64,000 nt of DNA. Source: Thermosynechococcaceae cyanobacterium Okahandja (GTDB lineage Bacteria > Cyanobacteriota > Cyanobacteriia > Thermosynechococcales > Thermosynechococcaceae). The first letter of the stretch is position 1. The number at the start of each line of letters is the position of its first letter. Both the position numbers and the translations under genes were made by a program. This document shows, one piece after another, positions 8,070-18,152 of the stretch. The DNA lies in contig CP136945.1 of assembly GCA_041530395.1 (NCBI GenBank), forward strand, positions 434,001 through 498,000. The letters are read 5' to 3'. Below the pieces are notes generated by a model, which did not search any database, was not told where the DNA came from, and saw only the letters and a program-made list of their open reading frames with translations.

Positions 8070-10553
8070 CTAGCTCCGTAGGGTGACGGCGTATTTGTCC
8101 ACTAAGCTGTCGCGCAGTTTTTGGTGGAGTTCATTCACTTCTGCGTCGGTGAGGGTGCGATCTGGGGCGCGGTAGGTCAAGCGAAAGGCCAAGCTGCGCT
8201 GCCCCTCAGGTACCCCCACGCCACTGTACTCATCAAATAGTTCCACGGCCTCTAAAAGGGACGAACGTCCCCCTGCCGCTTTCCAGAGGGTACGGCTGAG
8301 TTCACCAACCGTCAGCTCCCTAGGGGCAAAAAGGGCGAGGTCGCGATCGCTGGCGGGGTAGGTAGAGAAGGGCCGGAAGCGTTCCTGACCAAAGCGCTCC
8401 ACGAGGGGGGCTAACAGCACCTCTAGATCCAATTCAAAGACATAGACCGCCTCCGGTAACTCTAGGGTTGCCGCAAACTGAGGATGCAACTGGCCAAAGA
8501 TGCCGAGGTGTTCACCATTGAGGGAGAGTGTGGCCGTGCGCCCGGGGTGTAGCCGTTCATCGCGGCGATCGCTCTGGTACTCCACCGTCAGGCCAAAGCG
8601 CTGAAACACACTTTCGAGAATGCCCTTGGCTTCAAACCAACCGAGGGGTTGGGGCTGTTGAGAGCGACGCACCCACTTGCCCTGCCACGGGTCGCCACCG
8701 ATAATGCCCCCTAAGCGATCCGCCTCCCAGAGACCCTCTTCCCCTTGACCAAAGACACGCCCCACTTCAAAGCCATTCAGGGGCGGATTCCCCTGCTCTT
8801 GGTTATAGCGAAAGGCCTGCACGAGTCCGGTGATTAAATCCGACCGAAGGCAGGAAAACTCGGCCACTAACGGATTCACCACCGTCACTTGGTGGGGGTG
8901 GCTAGCCTTGACCCAAGAATAGTGCATCAATTCAGTTAAGCCCGCACCGCGAAAGGCCGCGCGAACTTCTCGCAGCAGCAGCAGATGCAGCGGCAGTGCC
9001 CCCAACTCCGCTTGGGCGGGCAGGGTTTCCTCGAAGCGATCGTAGCCGTACAGGCGCGCTACTTCTTCAATGAGATCCACTTCCCGCTCAATATCGCGAA
9101 AGCGGTAAGGCGGCACCGTCACCGACCATACGATGTTATCTTCGGTGTCTGCCTCCATGGCAGGCTGCCGCGTTAGCGTAAACCCGAGGGCGCTCAGCAG
9201 GGTTTCTACCGTCTCGGCACTCAGGTATTGCGGCTCCGGCTCATCGTCAAGGTACTCCGGCTCCGCCGTGGGCACAACAGTACCCAGCAGACGGTGCACC
9301 TGCTCAAGACGCAGCGTCAGGGTGCGCTCAAGGGGAGGACGCTGATCCACTAGGGTGGTGAAGCTGAGGCGGCCATGGGCAAGCTCCTCCAACAGGGCGA
9401 TCGCCTCGTTACTCGCGGCTTCTAGTTCGGCTGGGTTAACCCCCCGTTCGTAGCGGGCAGAGGCCTCCGTGCGCAGCCCTTGGGCACGGGCTGATTTCCG
9501 AATCACCGGACTACTAAAGAGAGCCGCTTCCAGCAGGATGTGCTGTGTACCGGCATGAACTTCGGTGGCTTCCCCCCCCATGACCCCTGCGAGGGCAACG
9601 GGGACTTCTCCCGCCGTAATCACCAGATTCTCCGGTGTCAGGTTACGGGACTGGCCATCGAGGGTTTGCAGGGTTTCCCCCGCTGCGGCGAAGCGCACAC
9701 CAATGGTCGTGCTTTGGCCAACCGCTTGCAGCCGTTCCCAATCGAAGGCATGGAGAGGCTGCCCCCACTTCAGCAAAATGTAGTTGGTAATATCCACCAC
9801 GTTATTAATGGGACGTAGGCCAGCGGCCTCTAGGCGTTGCTGCAACCACGGTGGCGAGGGCGCAACTTGAACCTCCTTGATGAGGGCACCGCGATAGGCG
9901 GGGCAGGCCAGCGCATCTGCAACCTGAATACTAAAGGCCGGTTTACGACGAGATGGTTTTGCACCGGACGCAGCAGGAGTGGGCAGGGTCAGAGGGGCAC
10001 CGGTGAGGGCGGCCACTTCACGGGCAATGCCAACCATACTGAGGGCATCGGCGCGGTTGGCGGTGGAGGTGAGGTGCAAAATGACATCGTCTAGTCCCAG
10101 CAGAGGGCGCACATCCGTGCCAACGGTGACGGGGTCGGTGAACGTATGAATCCCTTCCGAGTCTTTCGCCAGTCCTAACTCGGTCAAGGAGCAGATCATT
10201 CCTTGGGACAACACGCCGCGAAGTTTAGCCGGACGGATTTTGAGGTCAATTTTAGCGAGGTAGGCACCCGGGCGAGCCACGGGGACGTACAGCCCGGCGG
10301 CGGCGTTGGGGGCACCACATACAATCGTACTGGGTTCGTCTTCCCCCACATCCACTTGGCAGACCCGTAGCTTTTGGGCATTGGGGTGAGGGTCGCACTG
10401 CAAAATGTAGCCGACGACAACCCCCTCGGCCCACGTGCGCCGATCTTCAATCTCTTCCACTTCAAACCCCGCCATGGTGAGGCGATCGCCAAGGGTGGTG
10501 GCATCCAAGTCTGTTGAAACTAGTTCCCGTAACCAACGAAGGGAAACGCGCAT
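8070..10553 (-). CDS. pheT: Phenylalanine--tRNA ligase beta subunit
   Basis: This is the large subunit of PheRS. Domain order is as expected: an N-terminal EMAP-like tRNA-binding region (residues about 40-150, [17 protein letters not shown]), B3/B4 editing domain, B5 domain, catalytic-core-like domain and a C-terminal ferredoxin-fold anticodon-binding domain ([15 protein letters not shown] onwards). The frame is open to 10577, but the start at 10553 ([12 protein letters not shown]) has GAGGA just upstream and matches the family start. The alpha subunit gene is not adjacent, as is common in cyanobacteria. Confidence 0.95.
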   Translation of the reverse strand: MRVSLRWLRELVSTDLDATTLGDRLTMAGFEVEEIEDRRTWAEGVVVGYILQCDPHPNAQKLRVCQVDVGEDEPSTIVCGAPNAAAGLYVPVARPGAYLAKIDLKIRPAKLRGVLSQGMICSLTELGLAKDSEGIHTFTDPVTVGTDVRPLLGLDDVILHLTSTANRADALSMVGIAREVAALTGAPLTLPTPAASGAKPSRRKPAFSIQVADALACPAYRGALIKEVQVAPSPPWLQQRLEAAGLRPINNVVDITNYILLKWGQPLHAFDWERLQAVGQSTTIGVRFAAAGETLQTLDGQSRNLTPENLVITAGEVPVALAGVMGGEATEVHAGTQHILLEAALFSSPVIRKSARAQGLRTEASARYERGVNPAELEAASNEAIALLEELAHGRLSFTTLVDQRPPLERTLTLRLEQVHRLLGTVVPTAEPEYLDDEPEPQYLSAETVETLLSALGFTLTRQPAMEADTEDNIVWSVTVPPYRFRDIEREVDLIEEVARLYGYDRFEETLPAQAELGALPLHLLLLREVRAAFRGAGLTELMHYSWVKASHPHQVTVVNPLVAEFSCLRSDLITGLVQAFRYNQEQGNPPLNGFEVGRVFGQGEEGLWEADRLGGIIGGDPWQGKWVRRSQQPQPLGWFEAKGILESVFQRFGLTVEYQSDRRDERLHPGRTATLSLNGEHLGIFGQLHPQFAATLELPEAVYVFELDLEVLLAPLVERFGQERFRPFSTYPASDRDLALFAPRELTVGELSRTLWKAAGGRSSLLEAVELFDEYSGVGVPEGQRSLAFRLTYRAPDRTLTDAEVNELHQKLRDSLVDKYAVTLRS

Positions 10554-10644
10554 GGAATCCTCAAAAAATGTCGCCAATTGCCATGATCCAGCCTAACGGT
10601 CAGGGGCAACCTCACACAAGCACTTAGCCCCACCTTAGCCGCCC

Positions 10645-12690
10645 CTACCCCGTGAGCGCCCCCAGCCTTAACTGTATCACCGCCTCCGGACTCATTGAGA
10701 GGCTCTTTAGCCCCAACTCCACTAACCATGGTAGCCAAGCGTCGTAGCGGACGGGGGCATCACTGCACAAACTGCACCCCAACTGTAGGGTATTGGCCTG
10801 CTGAATGAGTTGGGCGATCGCCCCCTTAACGGCCGGGTGATCTTCGTTCAACTCTGGCAGCACCCCTTCAGCATCAATCCCGAGCAGCAGGTGGGTAAGG
10901 TCATTGGTGCCAATGGTAATACCGTTAATGCCAAGGGCAGCTAGGTCAGTCATTAAGAATAAAATAGCGGGCACTTCGGCCATGACCCACAGTTCAATCC
11001 CCTGCTCAGGGCTAAGGTGGTGTTTGGCTAAGGCGCTCTGGCAGTAGGCCACATCACTAAGGTTGCGGACAAAGGGCAACACAATCCGCAGTGGTGTCTG
11101 TTCGAGGCGGTGGGCAACCGCTAGCACCTCGAGTTCTAATTCAAACAGTTCTGGCATGTGGGGGTAACGGCTCACCCCCCGCAACCCGAGCGGTGTTTCT
11201 GCCTCGAAGGCTTCCCCCCCCAGCAGTTGCCGGTAGTCCTGAGGCCGCAGATCCAAGGTGCGGTAGAACAACGGGCGCGGCGCGATCGCCCGCATAAACT
11301 GCAACAGGTGATTCATCCAGCGATCGCGCAACTGATCTTTTTCCCCCTGCCGCAACCAATGGCCGGGGTGCCGTCCCTCCAAAAACCCCAACAGCATTAG
11401 CTCAGAGCGCAACAAACCAATGCCATCACAAGGCAGCGTGCGCAGTAGCCGTAAGGCACTTAGTTGACTAACGGTCACCAAAATTTGTAGGGGGAGTTGA
11501 TGGTCAGTGATGGGGGCCGCAGGTGGCGTTGCTGTGGCCGCTTCGGCCCGTAGGGGTTGCTCAGGAAGCTGATACACCGCACCCCTATGGCCATCAAGGA
11601 ACAGGGACATTCCCGAGGTAATGGTTTGGGTGGCATTGGCGAAGCCAACAACCGCAGGACGGCCCAACTCCCGCGCCAAGACGGCACCATGACTGGTCAG
11701 CCCCCCCTGTTCACAAATAATTCCGGCAGCTGCGGTCACCAAGGGGAGCCAATGGGGAGGAATGGTTTTGGTGACTAACACCCGCCCCACAACGGCACTG
11801 GGGGCACAGGGTTCTGTCACCACCACAGCAGGGGCAATGGTCTGTCCCGGGGCGGCGGGAATGCCTTCGCCGAGCAAGGTGCGCCGCAGTACGGCTGGGG
11901 AGGGGTCAGGCCAATCCGGTTCGGCCAAGCATTGACTTAACCAAAGCTGGTTGGCACCATAATGCCATAGCCAGAGATAGGGCTGGGTTGTCACCGGACA
12001 TTGGTTCAGCAAATTTTGCCAGTCGGGTGGCAGTGTCACCGGGGAGTTGGGGGGAACCCCCTGGTGCGGCAACTGCACCCCTTGGCCGACAACTCTTGCG
12101 CCCCTCGACGGGCAGCACCACCAGCCAGAGGCCACCACGGTAGCCAGTGGGTACAGGAGCACCGCGACCCGCAACGTGCTAAAGCGCCAGCCCTGCTGCC
12201 AATAGGTGTAGAGGTTTTTCGCGTTCACCACCGCCTGATAGGCCGCTTCAATGGCTTGGTGCGCTAGGGGCACACTCGGGTTGGGCAAGACGCTGGCACT
12301 GCCAAGCCCCCAAGGGATGTCCCGCTCATCTTGCCACAGGTAGGTGGTGAGTACAAGGTGGCGATCGCCCCCCTGCTGCTGCCAGTAGTGATGGCACACC
12401 TCAAAAATGAGCGGTAAGTCTCCCACCTCAAGGGGGGGAATGTGCTGCCGCATCTCGAGGGCCAGAGCTTTTAGCGCCGTATGGCTCGGATCTGCCATCT
12501 GCCACTGGCCACAGGCCTGCTGCCAGAGGGGCACAAGCGGTATGTGCAGTTCCTGCCATAGGCTGACGGGAATCAACCAGACCGGATGGGGCGGCGGCCA
12601 TGAACGCTGTACCTGCTGCAAGGCGGCCAAGGCAGGAGAAAGCAGTTGGGATGGACACCCTTGGAGTGTTTCCAGTTGCAGGCGGGGCAC
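10645..12690 (-). CDS. PEP-utilizing enzyme, PEP synthase-like with short N-terminus
   Basis: The 681-residue protein has the middle phosphohistidine domain (GGLTSHGAVLAREL, in which His would carry phosphate) and a C-terminal PEP/pyruvate-binding barrel (GIGLLRSELMLLG, GTNDLTHLLLGIDAEG, LGCSLCSDAPVRYD). The N-terminal ATP/pyruvate domain of PEP synthase is recognisable only as a shortened and diverged region of about 280 residues, so full PEP synthase activity is doubtful. Family length is usually near 800. It lies between rel and pheT on the same strand. It may be a PpsA paralogue with another role. Confidence 0.72.
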   Translation of the reverse strand: MPRLQLETLQGCPSQLLSPALAALQQVQRSWPPPHPVWLIPVSLWQELHIPLVPLWQQACGQWQMADPSHTALKALALEMRQHIPPLEVGDLPLIFEVCHHYWQQQGGDRHLVLTTYLWQDERDIPWGLGSASVLPNPSVPLAHQAIEAAYQAVVNAKNLYTYWQQGWRFSTLRVAVLLYPLATVVASGWWCCPSRGARVVGQGVQLPHQGVPPNSPVTLPPDWQNLLNQCPVTTQPYLWLWHYGANQLWLSQCLAEPDWPDPSPAVLRRTLLGEGIPAAPGQTIAPAVVVTEPCAPSAVVGRVLVTKTIPPHWLPLVTAAAGIICEQGGLTSHGAVLARELGRPAVVGFANATQTITSGMSLFLDGHRGAVYQLPEQPLRAEAATATPPAAPITDHQLPLQILVTVSQLSALRLLRTLPCDGIGLLRSELMLLGFLEGRHPGHWLRQGEKDQLRDRWMNHLLQFMRAIAPRPLFYRTLDLRPQDYRQLLGGEAFEAETPLGLRGVSRYPHMPELFELELEVLAVAHRLEQTPLRIVLPFVRNLSDVAYCQSALAKHHLSPEQGIELWVMAEVPAILFLMTDLAALGINGITIGTNDLTHLLLGIDAEGVLPELNEDHPAVKGAIAQLIQQANTLQLGCSLCSDAPVRYDAWLPWLVELGLKSLSMSPEAVIQLRLGALTG

Positions 12691-12702
12691 AAGAACCAGT
12701 GG

Positions 12703-14931
12703 CTAAGGAGACGTGATGTCTGTCTGCTGCCGACGACGTATATTCAGCACATCCGTAATTTTTTTAATTTGAGCCAGTATATTATCCAGTTGCTTGGCAT
12801 TCACAATATCAATACACAAATCAATAATGGCCGTCCGTCCCGGATCGGTGTGGACGTTGGCTTTACGAACATTGATCTGATTATCGGTTAAACGGGTCAA
12901 AATATCTTTGAGAATACCTACGCGGTCAATGACTTCAATTTGAACATCCACCGGATAGGTTTGGGGGCGGTGCTGGGCTGCTTTGCGGTTCCAACTCACC
13001 GGAATGAGGCGATCGCCGGCAATAGATTCCAAGTTACTACAGCCCTGACGATGAATCGAAATCCCCCGACTGCCGAGGGTCACCACACCAATAATGGGTT
13101 CATCGGGCACGGGCGAACAACAGCCCGCAATATGATACACCAGCCCCTCAATACCCAAAATTGGCGAGTCACTGGGCTTAGTGGCCGCAGGAACACGATT
13201 AATGGGTGCCGTTTCGGGCGGCAGTTCAGGAGGAGCTGTTTCTGGCCGCGCCAACGTAGCCGCCCGCAGACGATTGACCACCAAATTGAGGGTAATTTCG
13301 CCATAGCCGAGGGCGGCCACCAGATCATCCACGCTTTGATAATTACTGCGCTCCGCCACCTGCTGCATCTGCGGCGATTTCAGCAGACTATCTAGACCCG
13401 ACTTACCGAGTTCTTTTTCCAGTAGCTCCCGCCCCCGCTGTAGGTTTTCATCCCGGCGCGATCGCTTGTACCATTGGCGAATCCGGTTCCGCGCCGTGGT
13501 CGTACAGACAAAATTTAGCCAATCTAAGCTGGGGTGGGCATTTTTCTGAGTGATAATTTCCACAATATCGCCATTGCGCAGCGGCGTGTCGAGGGTCACC
13601 ATGCGGCCATTCACCCGTGCCCCGGCACAGTGATTCCCCACATCCGTATGAATGTGGTAGGCAAAATCAAGGGGGGTTGACCCCTGCTGCAGCGCCATGA
13701 CATCCCCTTGGGGCGTAAACACATAGACCTCGCGATCAAACAAATCATCGCGAATGCTATCGAGGTACTCTTGGGCATCCTTGAGATCATTCTGCCAGTC
13801 AAGGAGTTGGCGCAACCACGTAAACTTTTGATCGCGACCACTCCACTGTTGAGGCAGGGAGTTACCCGCTTCTTTGTACTTCCAGTGAGCCGCAATCCCG
13901 TACTCCGAGACATGGTGCATAGCTAGGGTACGAATTTGCACCTCAAGGGGTCGCCCCCCCAAACCAATCACCACCGTATGTAATGACTGGTACTGGTTGG
14001 GCTTAGGTAGGCTAATGTAGTCCTTAAAACGACCCGGCACCGACAAAAAGCAGTCGTGAACCACCGCAAGAGCACGGTAACACTCGTCCTTAGTGGCCAC
14101 AAGAATGCGGATGCCCGCCACATCATAAATTTCGTGGAATTCCTTCTGTTGGCGTTTCATCTTTTGATAGATGCTGTAGAGGTGCTTAGGGCGGCCACTA
14201 ATTTCCAAATAGCCAAACCCCATACCCGCCAAACGCTCCTGGAGTTGCTCAATGGCCGCCGCCAACTGCGCCTCCCGATCCGCCCGTTTTTCCGCCACTA
14301 ATTCTTGGATGCGGCGGTAGTCCTCTGGTTCCAAATACTTAAACGCCAAGTCTTCCAGTTCCCACTTAATGCGCCAGATACCTAAGCGGTTGGCCAAGGG
14401 GGCAAAAACATCCCGCGTTTCCTGGGCAATGGGGCGCCGCCGCTGCTCCGGTAAATACTCCAGCGTCCGCATATTGTGCAGACGATCTGCAAGCTTAACC
14501 ACAATCACACGGATATCTTGGGCCATTGCCAAAAACATCCGCCGGAAGCTTTCCGCTTGGCGTTCGGTTTTACTGGAAAAGTTAAACTTCGAGAGTTTGG
14601 TGACCCCTTCCACCAGTCGCCGCACTTCGCTGCCAAACTCTGCCTCGAGATCCTCTGCCGTAATCGCCGTATCTTCAATCACATCGTGCAAAAAGCCTGC
14701 CGCAATCAGGGCTGAGCCGCCGCCCAAGTCTCGCAAAATACCTGCCACGGCGATGGGATGGGCAATATAGGGTTCGCCAGAGGCTCGCCGCTGCCCTTGA
14801 TGCAAGTCGTAGGCAAACTGAAAGGCGCGGCAGACAAGATCGTTTTCCTCGGTACTGGGTTGCCGCAGGCAGGTTGCTAGCCAATCGGGAAGTTCAATAT
14901 CGGTAGGGACGCTAGGGGCAAAGGCGTTCAT
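12703..14931 (-). CDS. Bifunctional (p)ppGpp synthetase/hydrolase Rel/SpoT
   Basis: This stringent-response enzyme has the full domain order: HD hydrolase (with FLHDVIEDT intact), synthetase (GIRILVATKDECYRAL, RFKDYISLPKPNQYQSLHT), TGS (YVFTPQGDVMALQQG), a helical/zinc-finger-like region with HIAGCCSPVPDEPIIG, and a C-terminal ACT domain. Both active sites look intact, so it should make and degrade (p)ppGpp. The frame is open to 15042; conserved sequence begins near the ATG at 14931, with another ATG at 14955. No strong Shine-Dalgarno separates them. It is probably the main Rel of this genome. Confidence 0.93.
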   Translation of the reverse strand: MNAFAPSVPTDIELPDWLATCLRQPSTEENDLVCRAFQFAYDLHQGQRRASGEPYIAHPIAVAGILRDLGGGSALIAAGFLHDVIEDTAITAEDLEAEFGSEVRRLVEGVTKLSKFNFSSKTERQAESFRRMFLAMAQDIRVIVVKLADRLHNMRTLEYLPEQRRRPIAQETRDVFAPLANRLGIWRIKWELEDLAFKYLEPEDYRRIQELVAEKRADREAQLAAAIEQLQERLAGMGFGYLEISGRPKHLYSIYQKMKRQQKEFHEIYDVAGIRILVATKDECYRALAVVHDCFLSVPGRFKDYISLPKPNQYQSLHTVVIGLGGRPLEVQIRTLAMHHVSEYGIAAHWKYKEAGNSLPQQWSGRDQKFTWLRQLLDWQNDLKDAQEYLDSIRDDLFDREVYVFTPQGDVMALQQGSTPLDFAYHIHTDVGNHCAGARVNGRMVTLDTPLRNGDIVEIITQKNAHPSLDWLNFVCTTTARNRIRQWYKRSRRDENLQRGRELLEKELGKSGLDSLLKSPQMQQVAERSNYQSVDDLVAALGYGEITLNLVVNRLRAATLARPETAPPELPPETAPINRVPAATKPSDSPILGIEGLVYHIAGCCSPVPDEPIIGVVTLGSRGISIHRQGCSNLESIAGDRLIPVSWNRKAAQHRPQTYPVDVQIEVIDRVGILKDILTRLTDNQINVRKANVHTDPGRTAIIDLCIDIVNAKQLDNILAQIKKITDVLNIRRRQQTDITSP

Positions 14932-15057
14932 GGCAGCAGGCAGCAGGCAAGTCATCTTACAAGTTATTGTAACGGTTCTCACCCGATTGCTGATAGCATT
15001 TCCCCTGAAGGACGTTCGTCCTACAATATAAGCTTGGGGCAATCCAATGATTCGCTA

Positions 15058-15144
15058 GGAGAGATGGCAGAGTGGTCGAATGCGCTCGACTTGAAATCGA
15101 GTGTGGCAGTGATGTCACCGAGGGTTCGAATCCCTCTCTCTCCG
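15058..15144 (+). tRNA. tRNA-Ser (UGA)
   Basis: The 87-base sequence folds as a class II tRNA. The acceptor arm GGAGAGA pairs with TCTCTCC, the anticodon loop is CTTGAAA with anticodon TGA, there is a long variable arm, and the T arm GAGGG-TTCGAAT-CCCTC is perfect. The discriminator base is G, as is usual for tRNA-Ser. CCA is not encoded. Confidence 0.96.
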
Positions 15145-15162
15145 TCCCCGTTCGCTAATAGC

Positions 15163-15190
15163 AAAAAACTGGGGAGGATTCCCCCCCCAG
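15163..15190 (-). terminator. Intrinsic terminator downstream of futA
   Basis: On the minus strand a hairpin with CTGGGG/CCCCAG arms is followed directly by six T residues. It lies 32 bases past the futA stop, between futA and tRNA-Ser, so it would end futA transcription and keep it from running antisense into the tRNA gene. Confidence 0.7.
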
Positions 15191-15221
15191 CCTAGGCTTT
15201 CTACTGGTAGCGACAGTTAAG

Positions 15222-16298
15222 TTAGCGCCAGCCCGCACGATCCATAATCCGCAGGGCTTCGGCGTTGTTCCGCCCGAACACGGCTGCGTTCACACTCTGA
15301 CCGCGGAAATTGCCAAACCGCTGCACAATTGGGTGAATGGGTACGCCCGATCGCACAGGATACTCGAAGTTAGCTTGGGCAAACAGTTCTTGTGCCTTTG
15401 GGCTAACCAAGTACTCGAGAAATCGGATAGCCGCTGCCCGGTTAGGAGCACCCGCAACAACACCCGCCCCACAGATATTGACGTGGGCACCGCGATCGCG
15501 CTGATTCGGGAAAAAGAGACCCACTTTATTCGCTACTGCTTGATCTTCTGATTTATTGGAGGCAATTAAGCGGGCTAAATAGTAATGGTTTGAAATGGCT
15601 ACTGCACCCACACCGGCGGCACAGGCGCGAATTTGGTCGGTATCCCCCCCTTGGGGTGGCCGTGCTAAGTTTTGTGCTATCCCCCGCGCCCACTGTTCGG
15701 TTTTTTGGGGACCGTGAATAGCCAAGAGTGATCCCGTCAGGGACAGGTTATAGACATTACTGGAGGTACGGGTGAGAATTTGGCCGCGCCATTTAGAGGT
15801 GGCTAAATCTTCGTAGGTGGAAAGCTGACTGGGGTTCACCTTCGATTTATCGTAGATGAGCACCCGCACGCGGCGCGACAGGCCAAACCAGTGCCCCCGA
15901 GGCTCCCGTAGGTTTGCCGGTACAATACTGGTCAAGATCCGCGACTGGATGGGTTGCAAAAGCCCCGCTTCCTGCGCACGCCATAGCCGCCCCGCATCAA
16001 CGGTAATTAACACATCGGCAGGAGAGCGGCTGCCTTCACTGCGAATCCGCTCGATTAAGGCATCCCCTTCGGCTTCGATCAGGTTGACGCGAATGCCCGT
16101 CTCTTGGGTAAAGCCATTATAAAGTGCTTTATCGGTGTCGTAGTGACGCGCTGAATAGAGGTTAATCACACCACCGGCCTGTGCTAAACGCTCCTGAGCC
16201 ATGCTCGACTCAGTAGTTTGATTTAGGGCATGATGGGCAAGGTAAGCCGCTGCCCCCGCTCCCATGCCTAATACTGCACGGCGGGCAATTTTGTCCAT
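15222..16298 (-). CDS. futA: Iron(III) ABC transporter substrate-binding protein FutA
   Basis: The 358-residue protein is a periplasmic iron-binding protein of the FutA/FbpA type. The N-terminus has twin arginines before a hydrophobic stretch ([20 protein letters not shown]), fitting Tat export. The mature part begins [19 protein letters not shown], with tyrosines typical of the Fe(III) site, and continues with [17 protein letters not shown]. The start at 16298 has GGAGAA upstream. FutB and FutC (permease and ATPase) are not in the window. Iron-dependent (Fur) control is likely, but no clear Fur box could be identified. Confidence 0.92.
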   Translation of the reverse strand: MDKIARRAVLGMGAGAAAYLAHHALNQTTESSMAQERLAQAGGVINLYSARHYDTDKALYNGFTQETGIRVNLIEAEGDALIERIRSEGSRSPADVLITVDAGRLWRAQEAGLLQPIQSRILTSIVPANLREPRGHWFGLSRRVRVLIYDKSKVNPSQLSTYEDLATSKWRGQILTRTSSNVYNLSLTGSLLAIHGPQKTEQWARGIAQNLARPPQGGDTDQIRACAAGVGAVAISNHYYLARLIASNKSEDQAVANKVGLFFPNQRDRGAHVNICGAGVVAGAPNRAAAIRFLEYLVSPKAQELFAQANFEYPVRSGVPIHPIVQRFGNFRGQSVNAAVFGRNNAEALRIMDRAGWR

Positions 16299-16383
16299 AG
16301 TTGAGAATTTCTCCTAAAACGATGCTAAGGGCCATTTTAATCCGCTGTTTGCGCTTTTTGCAAATCTTTAGCAGTATGCAACA

Positions 16384-16410
16384 AAAAGACTCCCCTCGCT
16401 TAAGCAGGGG
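16384..16410 (-). terminator. Terminator-like hairpin in the futA upstream region
   Basis: On the minus strand the arms CCCCT/AGGGG enclose a palindromic GCTTAAGC loop, with a T5 run shortly after. No minus-strand gene ends here, so it is either in the futA leader or stops an antisense transcript from the sulfurtransferase gene. It is weak as a terminator because the stem is only 5 bp. Confidence 0.3.
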
Positions 16411-16524
16411 TGTTGGCCAAGACGCGAAACCAGCCCCCGCTATGAAGGCTGGCGTTGTTAGTGCCGTTGGTCTGGGTTGAGGAGGTATGGCAAACTATAG
16501 CCATGTTGACCAGCCGGTTGAATC

Positions 16525-17376
16525 GTGAGTACAAGCAGCGGGCAACCCTACGTCGTAACCGCCCCTTGGTTGGCGGAGCACCTCCACGACCCTGCGGTGG
16601 TAGTGGTGGACTGTCGCTTTGACTTAATGGCACCCGAGCGAGGGCAGCAGCAGTACGATGCGGGTCACATTCTTGGTGCCTACTACCTAGATTTAGAGCA
16701 GAATTTATCGAGTCCACGCCAGTCCTTTGGGGGGCGACATCCCCTACCAGACCCCCAGAAACTAGCCGCCACCCTAGCATCGATGGGGGTGAGCGCCGAC
16801 ACCCTTGTGGTTGCCTATGATGACTCGCGCTTGGCCTATGCGGCGCGCTGTTGGTGGCTATTGCGGTGGCTGGGGCACGATCGCGTCGCTGTTTTAGACG
16901 GGGGCTACAGTCACTACGTTGCCGCCGGTTACCCAACCACAACTGAACGCCCTAAAGCTCGTCAGGGACAGATGACCCGCGCCCTACGAACCGACTGGGT
17001 GGTGGATCGCTCAGGCGTTATGGCCGCCCAAACCAACCCCCAGACGACCATTGTTGATGCGCGCGAACCCTATCGCTATCGGGGTGAGCGGGAACCCATT
17101 GATCCGGTGGCGGGGCACATTCCGGGGGCTGTGAACTACCCATGGGTGGAGATCACCGAGAGGAATGGTTGCCTGAAGTCAACGGCAGCCCTAGAGCAGT
17201 ACTGGCAACCCCTTGCTCAAGTGCCAGAAATTATCGTCTATTGTGGGTCTGGGGTGACTGCCTGTGTCGATATTTTGGGGATGGCGATCGCCGGTCTCCA
17301 GCAAACCAAGCTCTACGCGGGCAGTTGGAGTGATTGGTGCGCGTACTTACAAGCAAGCTTCCAAGATTCGTTATGA
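16525..17376 (+). CDS. sseA: Sulfurtransferase (3-mercaptopyruvate sulfurtransferase/rhodanese, SseA type)
   Basis: The 283-residue protein has two rhodanese domains. The first lacks a catalytic loop and the second carries the active cysteine in YCGSGVTAC. The CGSGVT loop is typical of mercaptopyruvate sulfurtransferases, whereas thiosulfate-specific rhodaneses usually have CRKGVT, so mercaptopyruvate is the likelier donor. The CRWWLLRWLGHDRVAVLDGG block is a family hallmark. The start is GTG at 16525. DUF3611 follows after 30 bases and may share the transcript. Confidence 0.88.
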   Translation: MSTSSGQPYVVTAPWLAEHLHDPAVVVVDCRFDLMAPERGQQQYDAGHILGAYYLDLEQNLSSPRQSFGGRHPLPDPQKLAATLASMGVSADTLVVAYDDSRLAYAARCWWLLRWLGHDRVAVLDGGYSHYVAAGYPTTTERPKARQGQMTRALRTDWVVDRSGVMAAQTNPQTTIVDAREPYRYRGEREPIDPVAGHIPGAVNYPWVEITERNGCLKSTAALEQYWQPLAQVPEIIVYCGSGVTACVDILGMAIAGLQQTKLYAGSWSDWCAYLQASFQDSL

Positions 17377-17406
17377 TAAAGCCTGAGCCATCCCCTTGCT
17401 AGCGCC

Positions 17407-17988
17407 ATGGAACGCCTTCCGGGTAATGCCCCCCCCCACCGCAGTACAACACAGCCGCTCCACCGCTTGGGTCAAGAATTGCAGCGGTTTGGCTGGATTG
17501 GCTTTTGGACGCAGGTGGTCTTGGGATTTGTCTCGCTGCTAATTATTATCATTGTTATTTTTAGCCGCAGTTTTAATCTGAATCGTTCCCAAAACAGTCC
17601 TACGTTGGGGTTGGTACTCGCCATTACGGGGCTGGTCTTTTTGGGGGTGAGCATCTACTGCTGTTATCGCTACCCCCAATTGGGTCGCCGCCTAGACCGA
17701 CCGGAAAAACGCCCCACTAAGGAGCACGTTACTCGCAGTTTGAATATTGGCCTGTGGGTCAATGTGGCAGGGATGGTCTTTACGGTGGCGGCAGCGGAAT
17801 GGAATGTGGGGATGCTGCTGCTGAAGGTATTGTCGATTCCCCAAGGGGCTGCTGTCTATGCCACGAATGTTCTCATTGAACCGCTAGAAATTTTTATTAT
17901 TCAAGCCAAGGTGAATACCATTGCCGCCCAATTAACGGGGATTATTGTTGCCCTGTGGCTGTTGCGCTGTGTGCGCCGCCCAATTTAG
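17407..17988 (+). CDS. DUF3611 family membrane protein
   Basis: The 193-residue protein has about four hydrophobic helices (around residues 35-55, 73-93, 115-135 and 165-190) and an N-terminal amphipathic segment LGQELQRFGWIGFW typical of DUF3611. The family is found in cyanobacteria and plastids, and its function is not established. It lies 30 bases downstream of the sulfurtransferase gene. A GC-rich hairpin and IS605-type sequence follow. Confidence 0.8.
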   Translation: MERLPGNAPPHRSTTQPLHRLGQELQRFGWIGFWTQVVLGFVSLLIIIIVIFSRSFNLNRSQNSPTLGLVLAITGLVFLGVSIYCCYRYPQLGRRLDRPEKRPTKEHVTRSLNIGLWVNVAGMVFTVAAAEWNVGMLLLKVLSIPQGAAVYATNVLIEPLEIFIIQAKVNTIAAQLTGIIVALWLLRCVRRPI

Positions 17989-18004
17989 CTAGGTCGGCGG
18001 GAAG

Positions 18005-18046
18005 CCCCGGACTCCATCCCCTAGCCTCCGCGTGCGGGAGTCGGGG
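18005..18046. repeat. GC-rich hairpin at the left flank of the decayed IS605-type element
   Basis: CCCCGGACTCC pairs with GGAGTCGGGG (one bulged base) across a 21-base loop. It follows the DUF3611 stop by 16 bases and is preceded by GGGAAGC, a sequence also seen at the right ends of the two tnpB relics here. It may be the subterminal left-end hairpin of the element or act as a terminator; there is no T run. Confidence 0.4.
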
Positions 18047-18152
18047 GCAAGGTGAGTGAGCGGATGAGAGCCGTGTAAGCCGTAGGCAAACAATTTGCTT
18101 GCAGAACGGCAAGCAATTTGTCACCGTAGCCGTAATATCCCGATAACTAGCT

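Noticed and set aside
16400-16942. A 180-codon minus-strand open frame antisense to the sulfurtransferase gene
   Set aside because: It is rich in Arg, Ser and Pro with no family pattern, and lies over a clear sulfurtransferase frame; it is a shadow frame of GC-rich coding DNA.
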